Positions 44,466 to 53,297 of a stretch of DNA of 64,000 bases are shown here, one piece after another. The stretch comes from an uncultured Chitinophagaceae bacterium. Lineage in GTDB: Bacteria > Bacteroidota > Bacteroidia > Chitinophagales > Chitinophagaceae. The DNA lies in assembly GCA_937873715.1 (NCBI GenBank), contig CALMYJ010000003.1, forward strand, positions 434,001 to 498,000, written 5' to 3'. The notes under the pieces were generated by a model. It saw only the letters and a list, made by a program, of their open reading frames with translations, was not told where the DNA came from and ran no database searches. The number at the start of each line of letters is the position of its first letter. The stretch's first letter is position 1. Made by a program: the position numbers and the translations under genes.

Positions 44466-44885
44466 ATGGCATACTCAGAAAAAGTAATCGATCACTACCA
44501 GAACCCCAAAAATGTGGGTACACTGGATAAAAGTGCCCAAAATGTAGGTACCGGCCTGGTAGGCGCTCCCGAATGTGGCGATGTGATGCGCCTGCAAATA
44601 CAGGTAGATGATGCTACCGGCACCATCACCGATGCTAAATTTAAAACTTTTGGCTGCGGCTCGGCCATCGCTTCTTCTTCATTAGCCACCGAATGGCTTA
44701 AAGGCAAAAGCATCGATGATGCCCTTAAAGTAGATAATATGGATTTTGTGGAAGAGCTTAATCTTCCGCCTGTAAAAATTCACTGCTCTGTATTGGCAGA
44801 AGATGCCATCAAAGCCGCCATCAACGACTACAGGGTTAAAAACGGTATGGAAGCCATCAAGTTTGAAGATAGTGTGGTGCACTAG
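44466..44885 (+). CDS. iscU: Fe-S cluster scaffold protein
   Basis: 139 residues. It receives sulfur from IscS and builds the 2Fe-2S cluster. The three conserved cluster cysteines are in VGAPECGDVM, FKTFGCGSAIASS and LPPVKIHCSVLAEDA; the LPPVK stretch is the HscA-binding site in the classic system. It lies 58 bp after iscS. hscA/hscB are absent here. Confidence 0.95.
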   Translation: MAYSEKVIDHYQNPKNVGTLDKSAQNVGTGLVGAPECGDVMRLQIQVDDATGTITDAKFKTFGCGSAIASSSLATEWLKGKSIDDALKVDNMDFVEELNLPPVKIHCSVLAEDAIKAAINDYRVKNGMEAIKFEDSVVH

Positions 44886-44964
44886 GCTTATTTAGGATGG
44901 GTGATTTTTAGATGTGGCTTTAGCTGCGTCTAACAGAAACATTCTGTGTTTAAAGTAAAACAAA

Positions 44965-45315
44965 ATGGTAGCAACAGATAACGCAATTTTTATCAGCGAT
45001 AAGGCCAAGGCAAAAGTCATCAGTTTGATGACGGATGCCGGTATTGCCGACGATCCTTCTTATTTTTTGAGGGTAAGTGTTGTGGGCGGTGGTTGCAGCG
45101 GCCTTAGCTATAAAATGGACTTTGATAATGAACAAGAACCCATGGACCAAGTGTTTGAAGACAAGGGGGTAAAAATTGTTACAGACCTTAAAAGCTTTTT
45201 ATACCTGGTAAATACCGAACTCGATTTCAGCGACGGCCTGAACGGCAAGGGTTTTTATTTTAATAACCCCAATGCCAGCCGCAGTTGTGGTTGTGGCGAA
45301 AGCTTTGCAGTGTAA
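44965..45315 (+). CDS. iscA: A-type Fe-S carrier protein
   Basis: 116 residues of the IscA/ErpA/SufA family with the three conserved cysteines: VVGGGCSGLSYKM and the C-terminal CGCGESF. The fold core is LRVSVVGGGCSG, with GLNGKGFYFNNPNASRSCGC at the end. It completes the iscSUA unit, 79 bp after iscU, and ends at a strong terminator. Whether it should be called IscA or ErpA cannot be decided from sequence alone. Confidence 0.92.
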   Translation: MVATDNAIFISDKAKAKVISLMTDAGIADDPSYFLRVSVVGGGCSGLSYKMDFDNEQEPMDQVFEDKGVKIVTDLKSFLYLVNTELDFSDGLNGKGFYFNNPNASRSCGCGESFAV

Positions 45316-45333
45316 AACGACAATGATACTTAT

Positions 45334-45366
45334 AAAAAAATGCCACGATTTATCGTGGCATTTTTT
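45334..45366. terminator. bidirectional terminator between iscA and DUF1573 gene
   Basis: TGCCACGAT and ATCGTGGCA pair perfectly around TT, flanked by seven A on the left and seven T on the right, so it works for both converging units. Confidence 0.85.
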
Positions 45367-45384
45367 ATGATTTAAACGTATGTA

Positions 45385-45870
45385 TTAGCTTTTTTTAGCT
45401 GTTTTTTTCACTGGTGCTTCGGCAGGTTTTGCAACGTCTTCTTTATCTTTTGGCTTGGCTGCCGCCGCAGGTTTCAGCTTGTCAAACTCTTCAGCAGAAA
45501 CAACATCGCCGGTAAAAGAGATAGATTTAATTTCGTCAATACCGGCAAATTTTACCGTAAGGTGCTTATCAAAATGGCCCATGGCCGCCGCATTGTATGT
45601 GGCATTTATATAACCGCTTTTGCCCGGAGCAATAGGCTCTTTGGTATAGTCGGAAATGGTGCAGCCACAGGTAGGGTTTGCCTGCTCAATAATCAGCGGT
45701 TCGCTGCCAATATTGGTTACTTTAAAAGTGCCTTTTTGGGGAACACCCTGCTTAATTTTACCAAAATCAATGGTTTCGCTTTCAAATTTGGCTATATCAG
45801 CCACTTTTTTCTGTGCAAATAACGCTGTGCCGAAAGCAGATACGGCTAATACTAACAAGAGTTTTTTCAT
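45385..45870 (-). CDS. DUF1573 periplasmic protein, copy 1
   Basis: 161 residues. A signal peptide (MKKLLLVLAVSAFGTALFAQ) is followed by one DUF1573 beta-sandwich domain (residues ~25-125: IDFGKIKQGVPQKGTFKVTN, CGCTISDYTKEPIAPGKSG) with the conserved CGCT, and a Lys/Ala/Pro-rich tail. The family is abundant in Bacteroidota and resembles MSP/immunoglobulin-like domains; no function is settled. It is 28 bp downstream of a second DUF1573 gene, so they form a pair. Confidence 0.88.
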   Translation of the reverse strand: MKKLLLVLAVSAFGTALFAQKKVADIAKFESETIDFGKIKQGVPQKGTFKVTNIGSEPLIIEQANPTCGCTISDYTKEPIAPGKSGYINATYNAAAMGHFDKHLTVKFAGIDEIKSISFTGDVVSAEEFDKLKPAAAAKPKDKEDVAKPAEAPVKKTAKKS

Positions 45871-45898
45871 GTTATGTTTTTTATGTTGATTTTAAAAT

Positions 45899-46348
45899 TT
45901 ACAATTCTTTCAGGCTGCCCAGGTCTTTATTTTCAGGGGCCGAGCTGAGCGGCGTTTTCCATACTTCACCTTTAATAAGCAACTGCTTACTTTCTGTGCC
46001 ATTGTAGGTAAGCGTAATAGTTTTAGCAAAAATGCCTTCACTGGCAGCATTATAGCCTACAGTAATAGTGGCCGTTTCGCCGGGGCCATACGCCTTGTTT
46101 TGCTCCCATTTGGGCGTGGTGCAGCCGCAGCTTGCCTGCACATTGTTTATTCTTAAAGAGTCTTTACCGGCATTAACCACTTCAAAAACATGGGTTACCG
46201 GCTTACCCTGAGGGATTTTGCCAAAATCGTATTCGGCCTCCTTCAGGCGAATGGTTTCTTTAGCCGGCGCATCCGTTGTTGTGGTTACCTGTGCCGTTGC
46301 TGAGTTTAAAAACAGCAATGCAACAATGCCATAAAAAAGTTTTTTCAT
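45899..46348 (-). CDS. DUF1573 periplasmic protein, copy 2
   Basis: 149 residues with a signal peptide (MKKLFYGIVALLFLNSATAQ) and one DUF1573 domain: YDFGKIPQGKPVTHVFEVVN, SCGCTTPKWEQN and TITVGYNAASEG. It is the promoter-proximal member of the pair; TATCTTTG lies 24 nt upstream. It differs from copy 1 in lacking the charged tail. The two may have different partners. Confidence 0.88.
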   Translation of the reverse strand: MKKLFYGIVALLFLNSATAQVTTTTDAPAKETIRLKEAEYDFGKIPQGKPVTHVFEVVNAGKDSLRINNVQASCGCTTPKWEQNKAYGPGETATITVGYNAASEGIFAKTITLTYNGTESKQLLIKGEVWKTPLSSAPENKDLGSLKEL

Positions 46349-46372
46349 AAAAGGGTGTGTTAGAATTCAGTT

Positions 46373-46380
46373 CAAAGATA
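46373..46380 (-). promoter_or_regulatory. -7 promoter element of the DUF1573 pair (TATCTTTG)
   Basis: A perfect TAnnTTTG on the minus strand, 24 nt before the ATG at 46348, in the divergent region shared with the E1 gene. Confidence 0.55.
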
Positions 46381-46452
46381 ATAAAACGAAAAAGCTGCCT
46401 GAAAATTCTCCTCCCGTTTTCAATTTTTTAACAATCATCTACCGTAAAACTT

Positions 46453-46460
46453 TACTTTTG
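46453..46460 (+). promoter_or_regulatory. -7 promoter element of the E1 gene (TACTTTTG)
   Basis: A perfect TAnnTTTG only 4 nt before the ATG at 46465; the transcript should begin at the start codon (leaderless). Confidence 0.55.
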
Positions 46461-46464
46461 TTTT

Positions 46465-48864
46465 ATGGATGCAGTTGCCAACCAGGATGCAGTATTGCAG
46501 GGCAAGCTGAGCTTCGAAAACTTCCGTAACGAAGTGCTGAACGATTACCGGCTTGCCTGCATCAGCCGCGAAACAAGTTTGCTTGGCCGTAAGGAAGTAC
46601 TTACCGGCAAGGCAAAGTTTGGCATTTTTGGCGATGGTAAAGAAGTGGTACAGGTTGCTGTAGCCAAATTTTTCAGGCAAGGCGATGTACGTGCCGGCTA
46701 TTACCGCGACCAAACCCTGATGCTGGCTACCGGCATTGCTACGGTAGAGCAATATTTTTCCCAGCTTTTTGCCGATCCTGATATCAATAACGACCCTTTT
46801 AGTGCAGGCAGGCAAATGAATGCCCATTTTGCCACACCTAATGTGGATGAAGCTGGCGAATGGCTGCCATGGACAGAACAGAAAAACAGCACCAGCGATA
46901 TGGCGCCTACCGCTTCGCAAATGCCCCGTTCACTGGGCTTGGCACTGGCCTCAAAACTCTTTAGGGAAGAAAAAGCCTACCAGGCACATATGCCGGCACT
47001 CAGCAAAAATGGCAACGAAATTTGCTTTGCCACCATTGGCGATGCCTCTACCTCCGAAGGGCATTTTTGGGAAGTGGTAAATGCTGCCGGGGTAATGCAA
47101 ATACCCCTGGCCATTTTTGTGTGGGACGATGGCTACGGCATATCGGTACCCAAAGATGTGCAAACCACCAAGGCCTCCATTTCGGAAGCCTTAAAAGGAT
47201 TGCAGAAAAAAGAGGGTACCAATGGAATTGATATTTACCGCCTGAAAGGCTGGGATTATGCAGGCATGTGCGAAGTGCTGGAGCCGGCTATTCAAAAAAT
47301 TAGAGATACACACACACCGGCAGTTTTTCACATTGAAGAGTTAACACAGCCACAGGGCCATTCCACTTCCGGCAGCCATGAACGGTACAAAACAACCGAA
47401 AGGCTTGCCTGGGAAAAAGAGTGGGATTGCATTCGCCAGATGCGGAAATGGATTTTAACCAACGAACTCTCTGCCGAGGAGGAACTCAGCGATATTGAAC
47501 TGGCTGCCAAGCATCATGTAAAAGACAGCAAACAACGAGCCTGGGATAAATTTACTCAACCGCTCCGCCTGCAACTTAAGCAGGCACAAGCATTACTTGC
47601 CAATATATTGCCCCAATTGGATGCGGCAGAACAGGCAGGGATAAAACAACTGCAAAACAATCTTACAGCAATAAAAGAGCCCCTGCGCAGGGATATACTT
47701 AAAGCCCTTGCCCAGGCGCTGGATATTGTAAGCCATCACCCGACTTCAGGCGATTTAAAAGCCTTTTATCATTCTTTGCGTAAGGCCAATGCTGCATTGT
47801 ACAACAACTACCTGTACAACGAGGGGCCCAAAGCGGCATTAAATGTAAAAGGTACCGAGTTGCAATATGCACCCAATGCGCTACTTATAAATGGTTACGA
47901 AATCATCAACAGGTATTTTGATGCCCTGTTTGCCGCCAATAACAAAGTAGTAGCTTTTGGTGAAGACCTTGGTTTTATAGGCGATGTAAACCAGGGCTTT
48001 GCCGGTCTGCAGGCCAAATATGGCAGCAACCGCATTTTTGATACCGGTATAAGAGAGCTTTCTATAGTAGGGCAGGGTATTGGGCTGGCACTAAGAGGCT
48101 TGCGACCGATAGCTGAAATACAGTATCTCGATTACCTGCTGTATGGCCTCCAAACCCTTAGCGACGATTTGGCCACCATTCATTTCCGTACGGCAGGCAA
48201 GCAAAGCTGCCCCATGATTATACGCTCCCGTGGCCACCGGCTGGAGGGAATATGGCATAGCGGCTCACCAATGGGGATGATCATAAATGCCCTGCGTGGC
48301 GTATATGTATGTGTGCCCCGTAATATGGTACAGGCTGCAGGCATGTACAATACTATTTTGCAAAGCAACGACCCGGCCTTGATTATTGAATGTTTAAATG
48401 GCTATCGCCTCAAAGAAAAACTGCCTTCTAATTTGCTGGATTACCGGGTAGAATTGGGCGTGCCGGAAATTATACGCTATGGCAGCGATATTACTATTGT
48501 GTCCTATGGTTCTACCTTGCGTATTGTGAGTGAGGCCGCAGCATACCTCGAAAAAATGGGGATTAGTTGCGAAGTGGTGGATGTGCAAACCCTGCTGCCA
48601 TTTGATAAATACCATATCATAGCCGCTTCGCTCAAAAAAACCAGCCGCATCCTTTTTGTAGATGAAGATGTACCCGGCGGCGCCGCAGCCTATATGTTTA
48701 ATAAAGTAATGGAAGAACAAAAAGGCTATCAACTGCTCGATGCTGCCCCCCGTACACTCACGGCCCAGGCCCACCGGCCTTCTTATGGCAGTGATGGCGA
48801 CTATTTCAGCAAGCCTAATATGGAAGATGTGGTGGCTGCAGTTAAAGAAATAGTAGCCGAATAA
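46465..48864 (+). CDS. 2-oxoacid dehydrogenase E1, alpha and beta subunits fused
   Basis: A 799-residue thiamine-diphosphate enzyme. Residues ~1-430 are the E1-alpha part (GKEVVQVAVAKFF, then GDASTSEGHFWEVVNAAGVM, the GDxx..N-type ThDP motif with DDGYGISVP). Residues ~470-799 are E1-beta (VVAFGEDLGFIGDVNQGFAG, YLDYLLYGLQTLSDDLATI, GAAAYMFNKVMEEQKGY). It decarboxylates a 2-oxoacid, most like the branched-chain or pyruvate class; the substrate cannot be told. The fused form is usual in Bacteroidota. E2 and E3 are elsewhere. Start is fixed by the promoter 4 nt upstream. Confidence 0.92.
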   Translation: MDAVANQDAVLQGKLSFENFRNEVLNDYRLACISRETSLLGRKEVLTGKAKFGIFGDGKEVVQVAVAKFFRQGDVRAGYYRDQTLMLATGIATVEQYFSQLFADPDINNDPFSAGRQMNAHFATPNVDEAGEWLPWTEQKNSTSDMAPTASQMPRSLGLALASKLFREEKAYQAHMPALSKNGNEICFATIGDASTSEGHFWEVVNAAGVMQIPLAIFVWDDGYGISVPKDVQTTKASISEALKGLQKKEGTNGIDIYRLKGWDYAGMCEVLEPAIQKIRDTHTPAVFHIEELTQPQGHSTSGSHERYKTTERLAWEKEWDCIRQMRKWILTNELSAEEELSDIELAAKHHVKDSKQRAWDKFTQPLRLQLKQAQALLANILPQLDAAEQAGIKQLQNNLTAIKEPLRRDILKALAQALDIVSHHPTSGDLKAFYHSLRKANAALYNNYLYNEGPKAALNVKGTELQYAPNALLINGYEIINRYFDALFAANNKVVAFGEDLGFIGDVNQGFAGLQAKYGSNRIFDTGIRELSIVGQGIGLALRGLRPIAEIQYLDYLLYGLQTLSDDLATIHFRTAGKQSCPMIIRSRGHRLEGIWHSGSPMGMIINALRGVYVCVPRNMVQAAGMYNTILQSNDPALIIECLNGYRLKEKLPSNLLDYRVELGVPEIIRYGSDITIVSYGSTLRIVSEAAAYLEKMGISCEVVDVQTLLPFDKYHIIAASLKKTSRILFVDEDVPGGAAAYMFNKVMEEQKGYQLLDAAPRTLTAQAHRPSYGSDGDYFSKPNMEDVVAAVKEIVAE

Positions 48865-48891
48865 TATTTTCACCCTCACAATTTTATTGCC

Positions 48892-49689
48892 ATGAATAAA
48901 CTATCACTTTACCAGGTAGACGCATTTACGAACAAACTTTTTGGTGGTAACCCTGCTGCAGTTATCCCCCTGCAAAGCTGGCTGAGCGATGATTTACTGC
49001 AAAATATTGCACTGGAAAATAACCTGAGCGAAACAGTATATATCATTCCCTCGCAACATGAAGCAGCCGATTACGATATCCGCTGGTTTACTCCTGCCGT
49101 AGAAATAAATCTTTGTGGTCATGCCACCCTCGCCAGCGCTTATGTGCTTTTTGAAAAACTGGATTTTGATAAACCTGCAATAAAGTTTAGTTCAAAAAGC
49201 GGCATACTTACTGTTACAAAAAAAGACAACTTACTGCACATGGATTTTCCATCCTGGAAACCTTCGCCGGTTGCTGAACAGGATATTACCCTCTCTGCCG
49301 CATTGGGCGGCGTACCTATTGTACAGGTATATAAGCACCGGGATTTGCTGGTGGAACTTGACAACGAAGCTGCCGTAAAAAACTGCACCCCCGATTTTAC
49401 CCTGATGAAAAAATATTACGATAAAGTAATCATAACAGCCAAAGGTGACAGTGTAGATTTTGTTTCCCGTTTTTTTGCACCCGGCGCCGGTATTGATGAA
49501 GATCCTGTAACCGGATCGGCCCACTCACAACTTATACCCTACTGGAGCGAAAAATTAGGGAAGCAACACCTGCATGCCCTGCAATTGTCGGCCCGGGGCG
49601 GCGAGCTATGGTGTGAGCAACTTCCCAACGACAGGGTAATCATCAGCGGCCAGTGCAGGTTTTATATGAAAGGCGAAATTTCGCTATAG
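48892..49689 (+). CDS. PhzF family isomerase-like protein
   Basis: 265 residues of the PhzF/diaminopimelate-epimerase-fold family: LYQVDAFTNKLFGGNPAAVI at the start (with NPAAV), SETVYIIP, RWFTPAVEINLCGHATLASA with the conserved Glu, and FAPGAGIDEDPVTGSAHSQL near the C-terminus. PhzF acts in phenazine synthesis only with its partners; here there are none, so an unknown isomerase role is more likely. It follows the E1 gene by 27 bp. Confidence 0.9.
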   Translation: MNKLSLYQVDAFTNKLFGGNPAAVIPLQSWLSDDLLQNIALENNLSETVYIIPSQHEAADYDIRWFTPAVEINLCGHATLASAYVLFEKLDFDKPAIKFSSKSGILTVTKKDNLLHMDFPSWKPSPVAEQDITLSAALGGVPIVQVYKHRDLLVELDNEAAVKNCTPDFTLMKKYYDKVIITAKGDSVDFVSRFFAPGAGIDEDPVTGSAHSQLIPYWSEKLGKQHLHALQLSARGGELWCEQLPNDRVIISGQCRFYMKGEISL

Positions 49690-49700
49690 CCTCATGCCAT

Positions 49701-49708
49701 TATCTTTG
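49701..49708 (+). promoter_or_regulatory. -7 promoter element of the ABC-F gene (TATCTTTG)
   Basis: A perfect TAnnTTTG 5 nt before the ATG at 49714. Confidence 0.55.
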
Positions 49709-49713
49709 CGGCT

Positions 49714-51597
49714 ATGCATTACGCTTCTGTAGAAAATTTAGGCAAGTCATTCGGTATTCGTTCCCTCTTTCACAACATCAGCTTTTATATTGAGGAAGGC
49801 GATAAAATTGCCCTTGTAGCCAGGAATGGTGTGGGTAAATCAACCCTGCTCAAAATTATTGCCGGCCTCGATACTGCCGATGAAGGTACCGTGTGGGTAC
49901 ATAAAGATGTAAAAGTGATTATGCTGCAGCAGGAAAATGTTTTTGACGACAGCAAAACCATTTGGGATAATGTGCTGCGGATGGATAACCCCCTTGTAAA
50001 AATTGTTAAGCAATACGAGCAGTTTATTGAATCGGGCAGCGAGGATGCCGAAATACTTACGGCATTGATGGCACGGATGGACGAACTGAATGCCTGGACT
50101 TTTGAAAATGATATTAAACAAATACTCGGCAGGCTAAACCTGCACCACCTGAATGAGCCGGTAAAAAACCTGAGCGGTGGCCAGCGTAAAAGAGTGGCCC
50201 TTGCACAGGCCCTTGCCGAAGCCAGCATACAGCAGGGCAAATGCCTGCTGATATTAGATGAACCCACCAACCACCTTGATGTGGAAATGATAGAGTGGCT
50301 CGAAGATTATTTAAGTGCCCAAAAAGTTACTTTACTGCTGGTTACCCACGACCGTTATTTCCTGGATGCCGTGTGCAACGAAATAATAGAAATTGACCAG
50401 GGCAACCTGTATGTGCACAAAGGCAATTACGATTATTTTTTGGAGCAAAAAAGCCTGCGGCAGGAAGTGCAGCAAAGCGAACTGAAAAAAGATAAAAACA
50501 TTTACCGCCGGGAACTGGAATGGATGCGTAAGCAACCAAAAGCCCGAACCACCAAATCAAAATCGAGGGAAGATGCTTTTGCGGGGCTGGAAGAAAGAGT
50601 GAAGCAAAAAAATGAAGACCTGGGCGTAAGTCTGCAGGTAAAGATGACAAGGCTTGGCGGCAAAGTGTTAGAGATGAAAAAAGTATATAAAAGCTATGGC
50701 GATAAAGTACTGCTTAAAGGCTTTGACTATACTTTTAAAAAAGGCGAACGCATTGGCATTGTTGGGCGCAATGGGATTGGTAAATCTACCCTGTTGCGGA
50801 TAGCCTTACAAATAGAACCACCCGACAGTGGCAAAATTAATCATGGTGATACGGTGGTGTTTGGCAATTTTAACCAGGAAGGCTTAGTGATAAAAGAAGA
50901 TAAAAGAGCCATTGAATATGTAAAAACCTTTGCCGAATTTTTTCCGCTGGCCGATGGCAGCAAAATAAGCGCTGCACAGTTTATGGAAAAATTTGGCTTT
51001 AGTGCCGAGCAGCAATACACCCCCCTGAGCAAATTAAGTGGCGGCGAAAAGCGCCGGCTGCAATTACTGAGTATTTTGTTTCGCAATCCCAACTTCCTGG
51101 TGCTGGATGAACCCACCAACGACCTTGATTTGCAAACCCTGCGTACGCTAGAAGAATTTTTATTAGACTTTCCCGGCTGTATTTTAATTGTAAGCCACGA
51201 CCGGTATTTTATGGACCGCCTGGTAGAGCATCTTTTTGTGTTTGAAGGCGATGGCCTGGTAAAAGATTTTCCGGGCAATTACAGCCAGTACCGCTGGCAA
51301 AAAGAAACCGAAGCAGCAAATAAAAAGGCCGACAATTCCATCAAGGAAAACCCCCTGCCTGCTTCCGCCGTAAAAGAAAATAAAAAAACCCTCAGCTTTA
51401 AAGAGAAGTACGAATTTGAAACCATCGAAAAAGAAATGCCGCTGTTGCAGCAGGAAAAGCAACAGTTGGAAAATGATATGGCCGCAGGCAGGCTTGAATA
51501 TGATGCCCTTCAAAAAGCCGCCGCCCGTGTGGGTGAATTAATAAGGCTTATTGATGAAAAAGAAATGCGCTGGCTGGAGTTGAGTGAGCGGATGTAA
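49714..51597 (+). CDS. ABC-F family ATPase (Uup-like)
   Basis: 627 residues with two ABC cassettes and no membrane domain. First cassette: NGVGKSTLL Walker A (about residue 37) and LSGGQRKRV signature. Second: NGIGKSTLL and LSGGEKRRLQL. Both have Walker B LILDEPTNHLD / LVLDEPTNDLD. The linker is basic and the C-terminal ~80 residues are a coiled coil (KEKYEFETIEKEMPLLQQEK), as in Uup. ABC-F proteins act on the ribosome or, for Uup, near recombination intermediates. Resistance function is not implied by sequence. Confidence 0.93.
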   Translation: MHYASVENLGKSFGIRSLFHNISFYIEEGDKIALVARNGVGKSTLLKIIAGLDTADEGTVWVHKDVKVIMLQQENVFDDSKTIWDNVLRMDNPLVKIVKQYEQFIESGSEDAEILTALMARMDELNAWTFENDIKQILGRLNLHHLNEPVKNLSGGQRKRVALAQALAEASIQQGKCLLILDEPTNHLDVEMIEWLEDYLSAQKVTLLLVTHDRYFLDAVCNEIIEIDQGNLYVHKGNYDYFLEQKSLRQEVQQSELKKDKNIYRRELEWMRKQPKARTTKSKSREDAFAGLEERVKQKNEDLGVSLQVKMTRLGGKVLEMKKVYKSYGDKVLLKGFDYTFKKGERIGIVGRNGIGKSTLLRIALQIEPPDSGKINHGDTVVFGNFNQEGLVIKEDKRAIEYVKTFAEFFPLADGSKISAAQFMEKFGFSAEQQYTPLSKLSGGEKRRLQLLSILFRNPNFLVLDEPTNDLDLQTLRTLEEFLLDFPGCILIVSHDRYFMDRLVEHLFVFEGDGLVKDFPGNYSQYRWQKETEAANKKADNSIKENPLPASAVKENKKTLSFKEKYEFETIEKEMPLLQQEKQQLENDMAAGRLEYDALQKAAARVGELIRLIDEKEMRWLELSERM

Positions 51598-51879
51598 TAC
51601 AGGCACTTTGTGTACTTCATATATAAAGCTTTTGCACCGTGGCTGTGCTGGGCAGCATTTTATGCGATTGCTGTTTTGCAGACGAAATATTTTATAACCG
51701 GTTACTCTTTTGGAAATGAGCACTTAAGTGAGAATTTGAAAGCTGTAATGTGCTACAATCCGAAGCAGAAAATCACTATTGCCGACCCTTGCTTTTTGAT
51801 AGAGTTAAAGTAGTAAGAACTAAAGGATAACCTTATCTGTGAAGCCCACTATCGATATCACCAATGTTGGGTGCTGGCT
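51598..51879. other. intergenic stretch between the ABC-F gene and the yoeB remnant
   Basis: About 280 bp. A short GTG-started frame of 67 codons (51610-51813) is present but has no recognisable pattern. Nothing else is seen. Confidence 0.3.
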
Positions 51880-52152
51880 TTAATCATAGTGAAAACGACA
51901 TTGGATAATATAGCATTTTTAATCTACGCCTTTTTTGCCTTCAATTTTATATACAAGCCTATGATCGCCTGTAATTCGTCTAGACCAATAACCTTTTAAA
52001 TCGTATCTGAGTGGCTCCGGTTTGCCCATTCCCTGAAATGGTGTTTTTTTAATTTCATTGAGCCAATCTTTTATTTTTGCAGCAATAGTGCCATCAGTTT
52101 CAATCCAGTATTGAAAGTCATCCCAACTATGTTCTGTAAACTCAAAATTCAT
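51880..52152 (-). pseudogene. yoeB: YoeB-type toxin with premature in-frame stop
   Basis: The locus reads as a Txe/YoeB mRNA interferase: HSWDDFQYWIETDG near the start, then GKPEPLRYDLKGYWSRRITGDHRLVY. The frame stops at TAA (51919-51921) after 77 residues. Past the stop, in the same frame, the next 12 codons (51883-51918) read KCYIIQCRFHYD and then TAA, which is the YoeB C-terminal tail (IIxCRYHY) with the catalytic His and Tyr. One base change (for example TTA to TAA) would explain the break. The shortened toxin lacks its catalytic end and is probably inactive. The start lies 11 bp after yefM. Confidence 0.85.
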
Positions 52153-52163
52153 GTTGGGAACTG

Positions 52164-52412
52164 TTATAATTTTAATTTTCGGGTTTTACCTTTCTGTAAT
52201 TGATTGATGGAATCATGAAGACGCTGCCTGTTTGCAGACGTAGAGGGCAAGTGCCCGGTTTCATTTAGTGCATTGTGTTCTTTCATAGATAATATTACCA
52301 CAGCGTCATCCTCAGAAGCTCTTGAAACCACTATTACGTCAGACGATTTAGAAACATCATCCAGGTATTTTTTCATGTTACTTCTTAACTGGGTTATGGA
52401 TACAGCTTGCAT
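52164..52412 (-). CDS. yefM: YefM/Phd family antitoxin
   Basis: 82 residues from the ATG at 52412. The N-terminal DNA-binding domain [20 protein letters not shown] and [20 protein letters not shown] are typical YefM; the C-terminal disordered arm ([20 protein letters not shown]) binds the toxin. It is intact even though the partner toxin gene is broken. A longer frame from 52454 runs through the operator and is rejected. An inverted repeat 25 bp upstream is its likely autoregulatory site. Confidence 0.88.
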   Translation of the reverse strand: MQAVSITQLRSNMKKYLDDVSKSSDVIVVSRASEDDAVVILSMKEHNALNETGHLPSTSANRQRLHDSINQLQKGKTRKLKL

Positions 52413-52436
52413 AATTTTTACGTTTATTGACCAAGT

Positions 52437-52464
52437 GTACGTAATTACGTACATAATAACGTAC
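52437..52464 (-). promoter_or_regulatory. palindromic operator of the yefM-yoeB unit
   Basis: GTACGTAATTACGTAC (52437-52452) is a perfect 16-bp palindrome, followed by a third half-site ACGTAC at 52459-52464. Toxin-antitoxin pairs of this family repress themselves through such repeats. Confidence 0.65.
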
Positions 52465-52651
52465 CATAATAGAGGATAACAGGCTAAAATTAAAATGGAG
52501 CATGTTAGAGGGCTGGTTGCCTGCGCCTGCCAAGATGTTTGTGTAATAGCGCCTGAAGTATGAGGGCTGAGCTTTTTTTAATAAATAATAAATGCAGACT
52601 GGCACTACACTGATTTTTGCACTGCAACAATACTTATTCCGTAAATGTGTA

Positions 52652-53278
52652 TCAGCTTCCCGGCAACCCCTCTACCAAAAACAAATACACTTCTTTTGGG
52701 CCATGCACTCCCGTTACTAAGGTTTTTTCAATATCCGCCGTTCGGCTGGGCCCGCTGGCAAATGTTATCAGCGAAGGTATATTGCCGGTATATTTTACCG
52801 TTAATGCTTCAAGCGCATCTTTAATATCAAATACAAGCTGACTGGTATAGGCTATACAAATATGTACCGGCGCATACACGCTTACAGTACGGCCACTTTG
52901 CTCCGCAGCACTCATTACAATGGTGCCGGTACGGGCCACAAGCAGTTCGCAGCCGGTAATGGATGCATCGCAGGTAGGCAGGCTAATGGTATTGCTGAAA
53001 CGGTTATTCCATCGGCGGTCGCTGCAATATATCTTTGTCCATTCCTTTGCCGTAATCAATGCCTGCAATTGTTGCTGCATTTCGGCTTCACTGCTGCAGT
53101 ACACAAACTTACCCTGCAACTGGGTAAATTCCTGTGCAAATAAAACAGACAGTTCTTCCACAGGCATTGCAAACAGTGGCGCAGCAGCACCAGCCTGCGT
53201 AAAAGGCTGAGGCACCGGGGTAACCAGTGCCTCTTTTATTTTTTTTAGTATGTTTTCTTTAGCCGATGCTGCAGCCAT
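52652..53278 (-). CDS. LUD-domain protein (LutC-like)
   Basis: 208 residues of the LUD (lactate utilization) domain family: CSDRRWNNRF, ITGCELLVARTGTIVMSAAEQSG (the family's ACxxxVAETGT-like region) and the end VTGVHGPKEVYLFLVEG. LutC acts in lactate oxidation with LutA and LutB, but neither is here. In this place it follows ftsH by 19 bp in a rsfS-ftsH-LUD unit, which suggests a different role. The label is by domain only. Confidence 0.85.
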   Translation of the reverse strand: MAAASAKENILKKIKEALVTPVPQPFTQAGAAAPLFAMPVEELSVLFAQEFTQLQGKFVYCSSEAEMQQQLQALITAKEWTKIYCSDRRWNNRFSNTISLPTCDASITGCELLVARTGTIVMSAAEQSGRTVSVYAPVHICIAYTSQLVFDIKDALEALTVKYTGNIPSLITFASGPSRTADIEKTLVTGVHGPKEVYLFLVEGLPGS

Positions 53279-53297
53279 TTGAAAAATAATTTACCTT

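Noticed and set aside
51610..51813. A 67-codon GTG-started gene after the ABC-F gene
   Set aside because: No domain, no promoter element and no homologous pattern; one hydrophobic stretch only.
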